This document shows positions 43,456 through 52,515 of a DNA stretch of 64,000 nt, in pieces (position 1 is the stretch's first letter; each line of letters begins with the position of its first letter). Source of the DNA: Streptomyces bungoensis. GTDB taxonomy: Bacteria; Actinomycetota; Actinomycetes; Streptomycetales; Streptomycetaceae. A program made the translations under genes and the position numbers. The notes beneath the pieces are model-generated. The model was not told the origin of the DNA. It worked only from the letters and a program-made list of their open reading frames with translations, and made no database searches. The stretch lies in assembly GCF_001514215.1 (NCBI RefSeq), contig NZ_KQ948875.1, positions 49,642 through 113,641 on the forward strand, given 5' to 3'.

Positions 43456-45718
43456 GCTGGGCGACCAGCAGCAGGCCGCGGCCGCCCTCGTCGTAGGCGT
43501 GCGCCCGGCGCAGGTGCGGTGAGGTGGAGCTGGCGTCGGAGACCTCGCAGATCAGGGCCCGGTCGCGGATGAGCCGCAGCTGGATGGGCGGCGCGCCGTA
43601 ACGGATGGCGTTGGTGACGAGTTCGCTGACCACCAGTTCGGTGACGAACGCCGCCTCCTCCAGGCCCCAGGCCGCCAGGCACTCGGTGGCCGCCTGCCGG
43701 CAGGTGGCCACCTCGGCGGGGTCCGGGCGGACGTCCCAGGTGGCGACGCGGTCGGCGCCGAGGGCGCGGGTGCGGACCAGGAGCAGGGCGACGTCGTCGG
43801 TGGGCTGTCCGGGCAGGACGGCCTTGAGGACGTCGTCGCTGAGCGCCTCCAGCAAGTCGGCCGGGGCGCCGAGGGCGCGGCGCAGCTCCTCGGTGGCGTG
43901 GTCGACGTCCCGGCCGCGGTCCTCGACCAGCCCGTCGGTGTACAGGGCGACGACCGAGCCCTCGGGCAGCTCGAGTTCCGCCGCCTCGAACGGCAGCCCG
44001 CCGACGCCGAGCGGCGGTCCGGCGGTCATGGTGACGAACTCGGGTTCGCGGCCGGGCAGGACGAGGGCCGGGGCCGGGTGGCCGGCGGCGGCCAGGGACA
44101 GGCGGCGGGAGACGGGGTCGTAGACGGCGTAGAGGCAGGTGGCGCCGAGTTCGGCGACCTCCTCGCCGCTGTCGTCGGAGGCCAGGTGGGTGACCAGGTC
44201 GTCGAGGTGGGTGAGCAGCTCGTCCGGGTGCAGGTCGACGTCGGCGAGGGTGCGTACGGCGGTGCGCAGCCGGCCCATGGTGGCCGAGGACCTGATCCCG
44301 TGGCCGACCACGTCGCCGACGACCAGGGCGACCCGGCTGCCGGAGAGCGGGATGACGTCGAACCAGTCGCCGCCGATACCGGCCAGCGATCCGCACGGCA
44401 GGTAGCGGTGGGCGACCTCGACGGCGGCCTGGCCGGGCAGGCCCCGGGGCAGCAGGCTGTGCTGGAGCGCGAGGGCGGTGGAGCGTTCCCGGGCGAAGCG
44501 GCGGGCGTTGTCGATGCAGACGGCGGCGCGGCTGGCGAGTTCCTCGGCGAAGACGGCGTCGTCGCCGCCGTAGTCGTCCGGGTGGGCAGCGCGCACGCAG
44601 ACCGCGACGCCCAGCGGGGTGCCGCGGGCGCGCAGCGGCACCGCGATCATGGAGTGGACGCCGAGGCGGTGGCGCCGCCCCTCGGGCGAGCGCGCGTCGC
44701 GCTCGGCGAGCCATTCGACGAACGCCGGTTCGCCGGCCTGGGCCAGGACGGCGCGGCCCTCGCGCAGGGCGCGGGCCGGCGGGGAGGACGGCTGGTAGAC
44801 GTCCGTCTCGCCCAGCTTCAGCGCGGCGCCCGGGTTGCCCTCCCGGGTGGAGCCGTGGGCGACCCGGCACAGCTGGACCGCGCCGTCCGGGATCATCGGG
44901 GGCTCCTCGGCGCCGAGGACCCAGTCCAGCAGGTCGACACTGGCGAAGTCGGCGTACTGCGGGACCAGGAGCCCGACGAGTTCCTCGGCGGTGCGCACCA
45001 CGTCCAGGCTGGTGCCGATGCCGGTGGCGGCCTCGTTCAGCAGGGCGAGGCGGCGCCGGGCCCAGTACTGGTCGCTGCTGTCGAAGGCGGCCAGGGCGAC
45101 GCCGGCCGGTTCGCCGGAGTCGTGGGCCAGGGGCCACATCTCGATGCTCCAGGCGTGCTCCCGGTTCAGGGCGGGGGCGCCGGTGTAGCTCTCGTAGCGG
45201 ACGGGGCGGCCGGTCCGGGCGACCTGGCGCAGGTGCTGCAGAAAGCCCCGGCTGTGCTCGGTGTCCTCGACGGTCTCGGGGAAGAACCGGCCGAGCAGCG
45301 CCTCCTCGGACACGCCCATCAGCCGGCCGACGGCGTCGTTGACGCGCAGGTAGCGCTGGTCGAGGTCGAAGACCGCCATGGACATGGACGCCTGCTGGAA
45401 GGCGCGGGCGGCCAGGGCGGCGGGGGGCGGGCAGGGCGGGCCGGCGGTCACCACGTAGCCGGTCGGTGTGCCGCCGGGGCCGAGGACCGGGCAGACGGTG
45501 ACGGGCAGCTCGACGCGGTGTCCGTCGCGGTGGCGCACGGCGACGTTCCCGCCGCGGGCGGCCAGGAGGCGGGCGGGCAGGGCCCCGGCGAGCAGCTCGG
45601 TGGCGGGCCGGCCGACGACCTCGTCCGCCGCCCGGCCGGTGAGCAGCCGCGCACCGTCGCTCCATCCGGTTACCCGGCCCTGGGCATCGATGACCGCCGC
45701 GGCCGCGACATGCTCCAT
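43379..45718 (-). CDS. PAS-PAS-GAF-PP2C-HATPase multidomain regulator
   Basis: The 779-residue protein has two PAS-like domains (about 1-100 and 105-220), a GAF domain (235-400), a SpoIIE PP2C domain with GIGGDWFDVIPL, LVVGDVVGHGIRS, ALYTDGLVEDRG and PTDDVALLLV (410-630), and a C-terminal RsbW-like ATPase with ELVTNAIRYG and GGRGLLLVAQL (645-779). It thus combines anti-anti-sigma phosphatase and anti-sigma kinase-like modules in one chain, a common Streptomyces design. The start ATG has a weak upstream site. Confidence 0.9.
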   Translation of the reverse strand: MEHVAAAAVIDAQGRVTGWSDGARLLTGRAADEVVGRPATELLAGALPARLLAARGGNVAVRHRDGHRVELPVTVCPVLGPGGTPTGYVVTAGPPCPPPAALAARAFQQASMSMAVFDLDQRYLRVNDAVGRLMGVSEEALLGRFFPETVEDTEHSRGFLQHLRQVARTGRPVRYESYTGAPALNREHAWSIEMWPLAHDSGEPAGVALAAFDSSDQYWARRRLALLNEAATGIGTSLDVVRTAEELVGLLVPQYADFASVDLLDWVLGAEEPPMIPDGAVQLCRVAHGSTREGNPGAALKLGETDVYQPSSPPARALREGRAVLAQAGEPAFVEWLAERDARSPEGRRHRLGVHSMIAVPLRARGTPLGVAVCVRAAHPDDYGGDDAVFAEELASRAAVCIDNARRFARERSTALALQHSLLPRGLPGQAAVEVAHRYLPCGSLAGIGGDWFDVIPLSGSRVALVVGDVVGHGIRSSATMGRLRTAVRTLADVDLHPDELLTHLDDLVTHLASDDSGEEVAELGATCLYAVYDPVSRRLSLAAAGHPAPALVLPGREPEFVTMTAGPPLGVGGLPFEAAELELPEGSVVALYTDGLVEDRGRDVDHATEELRRALGAPADLLEALSDDVLKAVLPGQPTDDVALLLVRTRALGADRVATWDVRPDPAEVATCRQAATECLAAWGLEEAAFVTELVVSELVTNAIRYGAPPIQLRLIRDRALICEVSDASSTSPHLRRAHAYDEGGRGLLLVAQLTQRWGSRQTAGGKTIWAEQPLPGP

Positions 45719-45771
45719 AAGCCCCAGGATGATCCGATTGTCCCCGTGCCTCAAGCGCGGAGGGGCCGGGC

Positions 45772-46239
45772 TCAGCCCCGGTGGGCGCGCAGGGCGGACA
45801 GGGCCCGGTCGGCGTGCGTGTTCATCCGCAGTTCGCTGCGGACGATCTCCAGTACGGTGCGGTCCTGGGCGATGACGAAGGTGACCCGTTTGGTCGGGGC
45901 GAGGGTGAAGCCCCGCTTGACGCCGAAGCGCTCGCGGACGGTGCCGTCGGCGTCGGAGAGCAGGGGCATGCCGAGGGTGTGGCGTCCGGCGAACTCCTGC
46001 TGCCGGTCGACGCTGTCGCCGCTGATCCCGACCGGGCGGGCGCCGACGGCGGCGAACTCCGCGGCGAGGTCGCGGAAGTGGCAGGCCTCGGCGGTGCAGC
46101 CGGGAGTCAGGGCGGCGGGGTAGAAGAACAGCACGACCGGTCCGTCCGCCAGCAGTTCGGTGAGGTGGCGGACGGTGCCGGTCTCGTCCGGCAGGGCGAA
46201 GTCCTCGGCCTTGTCGCCGACCTCCAGGCGCCCGGTCAT
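45772..46239 (-). CDS. Peroxiredoxin (BCP/PrxQ type)
   Basis: The 155-residue thiol peroxidase has the peroxidatic Cys in YPAALTPGCTAEACHFRD with the resolving Cys five residues later, typical of PrxQ. It reduces H2O2 and alkyl hydroperoxides in the cytosol. The start overlaps the stop of the DoxX-like gene by four bases (ATGA), indicating translational coupling. Confidence 0.92.
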   Translation of the reverse strand: MTGRLEVGDKAEDFALPDETGTVRHLTELLADGPVVLFFYPAALTPGCTAEACHFRDLAAEFAAVGARPVGISGDSVDRQQEFAGRHTLGMPLLSDADGTVRERFGVKRGFTLAPTKRVTFVIAQDRTVLEIVRSELRMNTHADRALSALRAHRG

Positions 46240-46616
46240 GACCGCCCCTCCCCGCCCCGGGCGACACCGCGGGCCCACAGCACGAGCGGCACCTGCAGGG
46301 GCAGCCGGGCGAGGGCCGCGGTCCGCTGGGGCGCGGGCCGGTGGCGCCAGTCGACGGCCATCTTCACGTTGGCCGGGAACACCCCGACGAAGAAGGCCGC
46401 CGCCGCCTTCGCGGCCACGGGGCGCGTCCGGCGCGAGGCGATGCCGGCCGCCAGCGCCAGTTCCGCGATCCCGCTGCCGTAGGTCCACATCCTGCGCGAG
46501 CCCGGCAGGGCCTTCGGCACGATGGCGTCGAACTGCCGGGGCACGGCGAAGTGGGCGGCCCCGGCCGCGGCCAGCAGCCCGGCGAGCAGCAGGGGTGAAC
46601 GTTCGGACCGTGGCAC
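46236..46616 (-). CDS. DoxX-like membrane protein
   Basis: The 126-residue protein has four hydrophobic segments and the DoxX-like patterns LLLAGLLAAAGAAHFAVPRQ and YGSGIAELALAAGIA. GTG is preceded by GGAGGAG. DoxX-type proteins are linked with membrane redox and thiol stress, which suits the coupled peroxiredoxin gene. Confidence 0.85.
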   Translation of the reverse strand: MPRSERSPLLLAGLLAAAGAAHFAVPRQFDAIVPKALPGSRRMWTYGSGIAELALAAGIASRRTRPVAAKAAAAFFVGVFPANVKMAVDWRHRPAPQRTAALARLPLQVPLVLWARGVARGGEGRS

Positions 46617-46884
46617 GGTTCCTCCTCCGGTGGACCTGCCGATGGATATTACTGGACGGTAGGCACCTGCGGGGGCCGTTCCCGGGAGCCGAGGGGGGCG
46701 GGGACGGCGGTGGGACACCCGCGGCGGAGGACGAGGTGAGCCCGGGTGCGGGGCGGGGGCCCGTCCCCGGGACCGTCCCCGGCGTCCCACGGGACGCGGG
46801 GACGGCTTCGCGGCGGCCGGTCACGGCAACGCTGGCTGTCGTGGTCACGGTTCGTGGTCACGAGAACGACAGCCGGAGGTTTCC

Positions 46885-47265
46885 ATGATCCGACGGACTC
46901 TCAGAAGCGCTCTGCTGACCACGGTCGCGGTGCTCGCCTTCCTCCCCGGGGCAGCCGCCGCCACGCCGGCGAGCGCCGCCCCGTACCCGGTACCGGCCCA
47001 GCACCGCGTGCACCCCTCGCACCCCCACGCCGTGCCCACCGCCGGCCGCGTCGTCACGCACGGCGCCCGGCTGAACGTCCGCTCCGGCCCGGGCACCGGC
47101 TACCGCGTGATCGGCCACCGGCACGTGCACCGGGTGCTGGCGCTGCGCTGCCGGACGTTCGGCTCCGGTGTGTACGGCAACCACCTGTGGTACCGGCTGC
47201 GCCACCACCGCGGCTACGTCTCGGCCCGCTACGTGCACGTCGACCGCGCGCTGCCCTGGTGCTGA
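46885..47265 (+). CDS. Secreted SH3b-domain protein
   Basis: The 126-residue protein has a signal peptide (cleavage near ASAAPYP), a His/Pro-rich linker and a bacterial SH3 domain (GARLNVRSGPGTGYRVIG, WYRLRHHRGYVSARYV). SH3b domains bind cell-wall peptides. No catalytic domain is attached. It is followed by a strong terminator. Confidence 0.88.
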   Translation: MIRRTLRSALLTTVAVLAFLPGAAAATPASAAPYPVPAQHRVHPSHPHAVPTAGRVVTHGARLNVRSGPGTGYRVIGHRHVHRVLALRCRTFGSGVYGNHLWYRLRHHRGYVSARYVHVDRALPWC

Positions 47266-47294
47266 CGGCACCGCGCCGCAGCACCCGCTGATCC

Positions 47295-47332
47295 CCGAAG
47301 GCCTGTTCGCCGCCCCCCGAACAGGCCTTCGG
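47295..47332 (+). terminator. Terminator after SH3b gene
   Basis: A perfect 15-bp stem (CCGAAGGCCTGTTCG with its complement) closes an 8-nt loop, 29 bp after the stop codon. Confidence 0.85.
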
Positions 47333-47453
47333 CGTGTCCCCACCTCGACCGTCCCGCCGCCCCGCAGGGGTTCCGGAGGCCGCTTCCCCGGGAAGCCATT
47401 GCGGCAACAGGGGCGAAAGCGCCCATAGCGGAACGGGAGTCGAGGGACGTACG

Positions 47454-48218
47454 ATGCCGCATCCCCGAGGATCGGCCACGCAGGGCGAGTCACTGGTGGC
47501 GACTCTGCGTGAACTGAAGGACCGCACCGGACTGAGCCTGGCGGCGCTGGCCGCGCGCACTCCGTACAGCAAGTCGGCCTGGCACCGCTATCTGACCGGC
47601 ACCAAGCGGCCCCCGCGGTCCGCGGTGGAGGCGCTCAGCCGGCTGGCCGGTGCCGATCCCGTCGCCGTACTGGCCCTGTGGGCGGCGGCCGAGAACCCTC
47701 CGGCGCCGGTCCCGCCGCCGCGGCGGGAGAAGGGCCGGCCGCGCCGGCGGCTTCCGCTGTGGGTGCTGGCGCTGCTCGGTACGGCCGCAGCGGTGGCCGC
47801 CGCCGTCACGGTGGCCGGGCGGCAGGGCGCCCCGGCACCGGCGGGGCAGGGGCTGGTGGCCGTGCCGCACTGTCATGCGCGCTCCTGCCAGGGCGAGTTG
47901 CCCGACGCCTCGGTGTGCGCCCGGGACGCGCAGACCAGGAGCACGGTCACGGGCGCCGGTTACGACGTCCGCCTGCGCTGGTCGCCGACGTGCGGTACGG
48001 CGTGGTCGGAGGTGCGGGTGCGGTCGGCGCAGGCCCGGGAGGTGTCGGTGCGGGCCGGTCAGGACGTGCTGTCGGCGCGCTACCCGGCGGACGACGCCAC
48101 CGGGATCGCCAGCCCGATGCTCGCCGTGCCGTCGGCCCTGGGCGTGGAGGCGTGCGCCGCGGTGGGCGGGCGGCTGGCCTGCACGGGCCTCGACGTGGAG
48201 CCGGCCGCCCCGGAGTGA
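47454..48218 (+). CDS. XRE-type HTH membrane protein with DUF2690 extracytoplasmic domain
   Basis: The 254-residue protein has an N-terminal XRE-like HTH (LVATLRELKDRTGLSLAALAARTPYSKSA by residues ~14-45), a basic Pro-rich linker, one membrane segment (VLALLGTAAAVAAAVTV) and an outer cysteine-containing domain (PHCHARSCQG, SVCARDAQT, PTCGTAWSEVRV) typical of DUF2690. The layout suggests a membrane-tethered regulator. GAGGGACG precedes the ATG. Confidence 0.85.
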   Translation: MPHPRGSATQGESLVATLRELKDRTGLSLAALAARTPYSKSAWHRYLTGTKRPPRSAVEALSRLAGADPVAVLALWAAAENPPAPVPPPRREKGRPRRRLPLWVLALLGTAAAVAAAVTVAGRQGAPAPAGQGLVAVPHCHARSCQGELPDASVCARDAQTRSTVTGAGYDVRLRWSPTCGTAWSEVRVRSAQAREVSVRAGQDVLSARYPADDATGIASPMLAVPSALGVEACAAVGGRLACTGLDVEPAAPE

Positions 48219-48285
48219 GGCGGCCGGCTCCCCGCCGCCCGCTCGGCGCTCGCGGCGGCCGGTGCCGGGCCCGCCGCCGCGGGGG

Positions 48286-49650
48286 TCAGCCCGCGGCGAT
48301 CAGCTCCTGCGGGGCGTCGCTGGGCTCCGGCCGGCGACCCGAACGCAGGGCGGCCACGCCGATGAGGACCATCGACGACAGGCCGGCCAGCGCGAAGGCG
48401 GTGAAGCCCCAGTCCCCGTGCCCGGCGGCGAGCAGCTGGCCGCCGAGCCAGGGGCCGAAGACGGCGCCGAAGCGGCCCATGCCGGAGGTCCAGCCGACGG
48501 CGGTGGCGCGGTTGCCCGGGCTGGAGCGGATGGAGACGGTCGCGTAGATCATCGTCTGGGCGCTGTTGAGGAACACGCCGGTGAGGAAAACCACCAGGAA
48601 GGTCACGCCCAGCGGCATGCGGACGCTGAGCAGGAAGACGCCGGCCGCGGTGAGCGCGAACCAGATGGCGGAGATGCGCGGGGCACCGGTGGGGGTCCCC
48701 CCGCGCGAGCGGAGCCGAGCGTGGGGGAGGTCGGAGGCACGGCCCGCGACCAGCATGCCCACGATGCCGCCGAGGTTGAACAGCACCACGAAGGTGAGGG
48801 CGGAGCCGAGGTTGTAGCCCTCGCCGCGCATCAGGGTGGGCAGCCAGGTGGCGACGCCGTAGACGAGGAGGAGTCCGCCGAAGGACGCCAGCCAGTGGAG
48901 CAGGGTCTGCAGCCACTCTCCGCCGCGGAAGAGGCCGAGCAGCGCGTCCCAGCGGTCGGCCGGGGCCTTCGGGGCGGTGGCGGTGGGGAGTTCGGTCCCG
49001 TACCGGGCGGCAAGGGAGCGGGCCTCGTCGGTGCGGCCCTTGGCGACCAGGAAGCTCAGCGACTCGGGCAGGGCCTTGGCGAGGACCGGGACGAAGAGCA
49101 GGGGGAGGACGCAGACCCAGAACGCGGAGCGCCAGCCGTGGGGCTCGACGAGCCACTTGGCCACGTAGGCGGAGAGGATGCCGCCCGCGTGGTGGGCGGT
49201 CATCAGGGCGCCGATGGTGAGGGCGGCGCGGCCGCCGCGCGCGTAGTCGCTCACCATGCTGATCGCGGTGGGCAGCAGGCCGCCGAGGCCGACGCCGGCC
49301 AGAGTCCGGCCGAGGCCGAAGACGGCGACCGAGCCGGAGAGGGCGCATATCCCGGAGGCCAGCGAGAACAGGGTGGCGCAGGCGACCATCAGCTTCTTGC
49401 GGCCGATCCGGTCGGCGACCGTGCCCGCCGTGAGCGCGCCCACCAGCATGCCGAAGGTGGCGTAGCTGCCGAGGTCACCGGCCTGGGCCGGGGTGATGCC
49501 GAGCGCCTTGCTCTCGAGCATGTGCGGCAGCACGGAGCCGTAGACGAACATGTCGAGGCCGTCGAAGAGGACGGCGAGCCAGCACAGGACGACGACCAGC
49601 AGGGCCAGTCTGCTGCCGCGGGCGGCGGAGGGGGAGGGTGAGGGGGACAT
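48286..49650 (-). CDS. AAHS-family aromatic acid/H+ symporter (MFS)
   Basis: The 454-residue 12-TM transporter has the AAHS hallmarks LFDGLDMFVYGSVLPHM in TM1 and GTVADRIGRKKLM in the first cytoplasmic loop. It imports aromatic acids such as 4-hydroxybenzoate, protocatechuate or gallate. It lies at the end of the gal-like cluster with a TTGTCAACAAT site in its promoter. A loop contains the odd segment LPHARLRSRGGTPT encoded by a GC-rich repeat element that appears inserted in frame. Confidence 0.9.
   Translation of the reverse strand: MSPSPSPSAARGSRLALLVVVLCWLAVLFDGLDMFVYGSVLPHMLESKALGITPAQAGDLGSYATFGMLVGALTAGTVADRIGRKKLMVACATLFSLASGICALSGSVAVFGLGRTLAGVGLGGLLPTAISMVSDYARGGRAALTIGALMTAHHAGGILSAYVAKWLVEPHGWRSAFWVCVLPLLFVPVLAKALPESLSFLVAKGRTDEARSLAARYGTELPTATAPKAPADRWDALLGLFRGGEWLQTLLHWLASFGGLLLVYGVATWLPTLMRGEGYNLGSALTFVVLFNLGGIVGMLVAGRASDLPHARLRSRGGTPTGAPRISAIWFALTAAGVFLLSVRMPLGVTFLVVFLTGVFLNSAQTMIYATVSIRSSPGNRATAVGWTSGMGRFGAVFGPWLGGQLLAAGHGDWGFTAFALAGLSSMVLIGVAALRSGRRPEPSDAPQELIAAG
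48688..48729. repeat. In-frame insertion of a short Streptomyces palindromic repeat
   Basis: The 42-bp segment has imperfect inverted ends (GGTCCCCCCGCGC against GCGTGGGGGAG) and a repeated CGAGCG core. It resembles the short interspersed repeats with GGGGGA/CCCCC ends common in Streptomyces intergenic DNA. It encodes 14 extra residues in the transporter between ASD and GAPRIS. Confidence 0.65.
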
Positions 49651-49714
49651 CGTTGTTACCTCTCATGCGTGGTGCGCCAGACGCTAGAAAGCCACCCGAA
49701 AAGAGTCAACAGTT

Positions 49715-49725
49715 TTGTCAACAAT
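49715..49725. promoter_or_regulatory. GntR/FCD operator TTGTCAACAAT before the transporter gene
   Basis: The 11-mer is identical to one in front of the GntR gene and fits the FadR/FCD-type half-site pattern TTGTC-n-ACAA. A second GTCAACA lies 10 bp upstream. Confidence 0.65.
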
Positions 49726-49767
49726 CTTTCCGGCGAGCTGGTCTCAGGGCTGCGCGGGCGGGTGGTC

Positions 49768-50718
49768 TCACTCCACCGGCGGCGTGCCGTGGGTGTGGAA
49801 GGACCGGATGGTCTGCAGACCCCAGGCCTGCCCCTTCCTGCGCTCGGCCTCGGTCCAGGTGACGAGCGGCCAGTCGGGGGCGAGCACCAGGCGGGTGAGC
49901 GGGTTGCACAACTCGACGCGGTTGCCGCCGGGTTCGTACACGTACAGGAAGAACGTCTGCTGGATGGCGTGCTTGTGCGGGCCGGTCTCGATGAACACGC
50001 CGGTGTCGATGGCGAGATCGGCGGCGCGCAGGATGTCCTCGCGGGTGTCGGTGGCGAAGGCCAGGTGGTGCAGCCGGCCGGTGGAGCCCGTCCAGTCCTC
50101 CGTGTAGACGACGTCGTACGACTTGTTCGTGAAGGTCAGCCAGCGGGCCGCGATCCGCCCGGTGTCGAGCCGGATCTGCTCGGTGGGCCGGGCGCCCAGC
50201 ACCCGCTGCTGGAACTCGGCGTTGGCGAGCACGTCGGCCGCGAGGAAGTTGACGTGGTCGAGGCGGCGTACGCCCACGCCCCGGTTGGGCTTGGCCTGCG
50301 GCTGGTTCTTCAGCGCCGGCTTCAGCTCGTCGGGGGCCCGGTAGTGCTCGCTCTCCCAGTACAGGGCGTGTTCGTGGCCGTCCGGGTCGTGCGTGACGTA
50401 CAGCTTGCCGAGGCCCGGTTCGTCCTCCGTCCAGTGGCCGGTGCCGCCCGCCGCCTCGATCGCCGCGACCCGGCGGCGCAGGGCCTCCTCGCTCGAGGTG
50501 CGCAGCGCGAGCCGGCCGAGGCCGGGCTGCGCGCGGGCGGTGAGGACCAGGCTGTGGTGCTCGTAGTCGTCGAAGGTGCGCAGGTGGACGGTGTCGCCGT
50601 CCTGGCCGCTGACGGTGAGTCCCAGGTAGTCGGTGAAGAAGGCGACACTGGCGTCCAGGTCCGGGGTGAACAGCTGGGCGTGGCCGACATGGGCGATGTC
50701 ACCGAGGGGCGGAGCCAT
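49768..50718 (-). CDS. VOC-type extradiol ring-cleavage dioxygenase (catechol 2,3-dioxygenase-like)
   Basis: The 316-residue protein contains two VOC modules; the second holds a 2-His-1-carboxylate set: RRLDHVNFLA, GRLHHLAFATDT and GGNRVELCNP. IGTGPHKHAIQQTFFLYVYEP-like context (residues IETGPHKHAIQQTFFLYVYE, position about 250) is typical of type I extradiol enzymes. ATG with GGAGG in front was chosen over a TTG four codons upstream. Its start overlaps the GalD-like stop by 20 bp. It is the only ring-cleaving candidate in the gal-like cluster. Confidence 0.88.
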   Translation of the reverse strand: MAPPLGDIAHVGHAQLFTPDLDASVAFFTDYLGLTVSGQDGDTVHLRTFDDYEHHSLVLTARAQPGLGRLALRTSSEEALRRRVAAIEAAGGTGHWTEDEPGLGKLYVTHDPDGHEHALYWESEHYRAPDELKPALKNQPQAKPNRGVGVRRLDHVNFLAADVLANAEFQQRVLGARPTEQIRLDTGRIAARWLTFTNKSYDVVYTEDWTGSTGRLHHLAFATDTREDILRAADLAIDTGVFIETGPHKHAIQQTFFLYVYEPGGNRVELCNPLTRLVLAPDWPLVTWTEAERRKGQAWGLQTIRSFHTHGTPPVE

Positions 50719-51808
50719 CGTTGCCTCCAAGGGGTTGCGCGGGTGCGGGTCCGGCGGCGCGGGGGAAGACCGTGCCGTCGAAGATCTTGCGGGCCGTGCG
50801 GACCACGGCGGTCCGGCGCGCCGCCGGCGCGTCCGGGTCGATGTCGGTGTCGATGTCCAGGTAGCCCGTGGGGTGTTCGAGGCGGACGCGGTCGCCGCGC
50901 TCCGCCAGGTGTGCGATGCCCTCCCCCACCGAGCCGGGCAGCCTGATCCCGGCCGCCACGCTCGCCGCGCCGAGGACGCCGATGGCGGTGTGGCAGCGGA
51001 CGGGGATGAAGGTACGGGTGGTGACCGCGCCGCCGTGGCGCGGCGGCGCGAGCAGGGTGACCTTGGGCACGGTCGCGGTCTCGACGTCGCCGAGTCCCAT
51101 CAGCCGCCCGGCCGCCAGGCGGATCCCGCGGAGCCGGTCGGCGAGCGCGAGGTCCTCCTCGAGGTCCTTGGGGGCTTCGTGCCCGGTGACCTTCAGCGCG
51201 GCCGCGGGGACGAGCACGGTCGGCATCCCGTTGTCCACGCAGGTGACTTCCGTCCCCGCGACCGTGTCCCGGACCCTGCCGGTGGGCAGCAGCGGGGTGC
51301 CGCCGGCCGGGAACTCGATCACGACGGGAGCGGCGGTGCCGGGGACGCCGGAGATCTCCGTGCCCCCGGTGTACGCGACCCGGCCGCCCGGGGTGGGGAA
51401 GGTGGCGACGGCCCGCTCCCCCGTGTTGAGCATGCGGATGCGGACGGAGGTCTCGCCGTCACCGGGGGCCACGAGCCCCCGCTCGACGGCGAACGGGCCG
51501 ACTCCGGCGAGGATGTTCCCGCAGGTCTGACGGTCGCTCACCTCCGCCCGGTCGACCGCGACCTGGAGGAACAGGTAGTCGACGTCGGCCGCCGGGTCGT
51601 CGGAGCGGGAGACCACGGCCACCTTGCTGGTGAGCGGGTGGCCGCCGCCGAGGCCGTCGATCTGGCGCGGGTCGGGGCTGCCCATGACGCGCAGCAGCAG
51701 GCCGTCGCGGGCGGCGGGGTCGGCGGGCAGGTCCCCGGCCAGGAAGTAGGCGCCCTTGGAGGTGCCGCCGCGCATCAGCATGCAGCGCACCCCGGTGGAC
51801 CCGGTCAC
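50699..51808 (-). CDS. GalD-like 4-oxalomesaconate tautomerase (PrpF family)
   Basis: The 369-residue protein belongs to the PrpF/GalD isomerase family: GVRCMLMRGGTSKGAYFLAGDLP near the N-terminus (by residues 6-28), QTCGNILAGVGPFAVE and DNGMPTVLVPA with acid/base cysteines. GalD converts the keto and enol forms of 4-oxalomesaconate in gallate breakdown. Its GTG start overlaps the preceding aldolase stop (GTGA). Family homologues also isomerise aconitate, so the substrate is inferred from the cluster. Confidence 0.88.
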   Translation of the reverse strand: MTGSTGVRCMLMRGGTSKGAYFLAGDLPADPAARDGLLLRVMGSPDPRQIDGLGGGHPLTSKVAVVSRSDDPAADVDYLFLQVAVDRAEVSDRQTCGNILAGVGPFAVERGLVAPGDGETSVRIRMLNTGERAVATFPTPGGRVAYTGGTEISGVPGTAAPVVIEFPAGGTPLLPTGRVRDTVAGTEVTCVDNGMPTVLVPAAALKVTGHEAPKDLEEDLALADRLRGIRLAAGRLMGLGDVETATVPKVTLLAPPRHGGAVTTRTFIPVRCHTAIGVLGAASVAAGIRLPGSVGEGIAHLAERGDRVRLEHPTGYLDIDTDIDPDAPAARRTAVVRTARKIFDGTVFPRAAGPAPAQPLGGNDGSAPR

Positions 51809-52515
51809 GCCCCGGCTCCGTCCCGGACGTGGTCCTCGTACGACGTGTAGGTGACGCCCAGCTCGGCGAGCCTCTCCCGCAGCCCGTAGCGGTCCAGGCC
51901 GAGTTGGCCCTCGAGGAACGCGGCCCGGGAGGCGGCCTCCTTGGTCTCGCGCGCCTCGGAGGCCTCGGCGGCCGCGCGGGCCCGCTCCCGGGGGACGACC
52001 ACGACACCGTCGTCGTCGGCGAGGATCACGTCACCGGGCCGGATCACCCGGCCGCCGACGGCGACGGGCACGTTCACCGAGCCGCCGGTGGCCTTCACCG
52101 TGCCCTGCGCCGAGACGGCCGCCGACCAGGCGGGGAAGCCGAGGTCGCGCAGTTCCTGGGTGTCGCGGATGCCCGCGTCGATGACCAGCCCGCGCACCCC
52201 GCGCCGCTTCAGGGCCGTGGCGAACAGTTCGCCGAACATGCCGTCGGTGGACGGGGAGGTGGTGGCGACGACCAGGAAGTCGCCCTCGCGGCACTGCTCG
52301 ACGGCCGCGTGGATCATGAGGTTGTCGCCGGGCCACGACAGCACGGTGACCGCGGTGCCGGCGACCCGGGTGCCCTGCTGGATCGGGCGCAGCCGCGCCG
52401 GCAGCAGCCCGGTGCGGCCCATGGCCTCGTGCACGGTGGCGACGCCGTACCGGGCGAGGGCGTCGACGTCCTGCGCCGCGGCCCGCGGGGGGCCGGTGAC
52501 GATCACGCCGCTCAT
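51805..52515 (-). CDS. 4-carboxy-4-hydroxy-2-oxoadipate aldolase (GalC/LigK-like)
   Basis: The 236-residue RraA-like fold protein has the aldolase signature GRTGLLPARLRPIQQGTRVAGTAVTV (residues ~33-58 in part) and the metal/pyruvate-binding RGVRGLVIDAGIRDTQEL and GDVILADDDGVVVVP. It cleaves the gallate or protocatechuate 4,5-pathway product to pyruvate and oxaloacetate. The start overlaps the PIG-L stop and its stop overlaps the GalD start, so the genes are translationally coupled. Confidence 0.9.
   Translation of the reverse strand: MSGVIVTGPPRAAAQDVDALARYGVATVHEAMGRTGLLPARLRPIQQGTRVAGTAVTVLSWPGDNLMIHAAVEQCREGDFLVVATTSPSTDGMFGELFATALKRRGVRGLVIDAGIRDTQELRDLGFPAWSAAVSAQGTVKATGGSVNVPVAVGGRVIRPGDVILADDDGVVVVPRERARAAAEASEARETKEAASRAAFLEGQLGLDRYGLRERLAELGVTYTSYEDHVRDGAGA

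Noticed and set aside
43898..46123. 741-aa plus-strand open frame
   Set aside because: It is antisense to the multidomain PAS/GAF/PP2C gene and has no recognisable domain.
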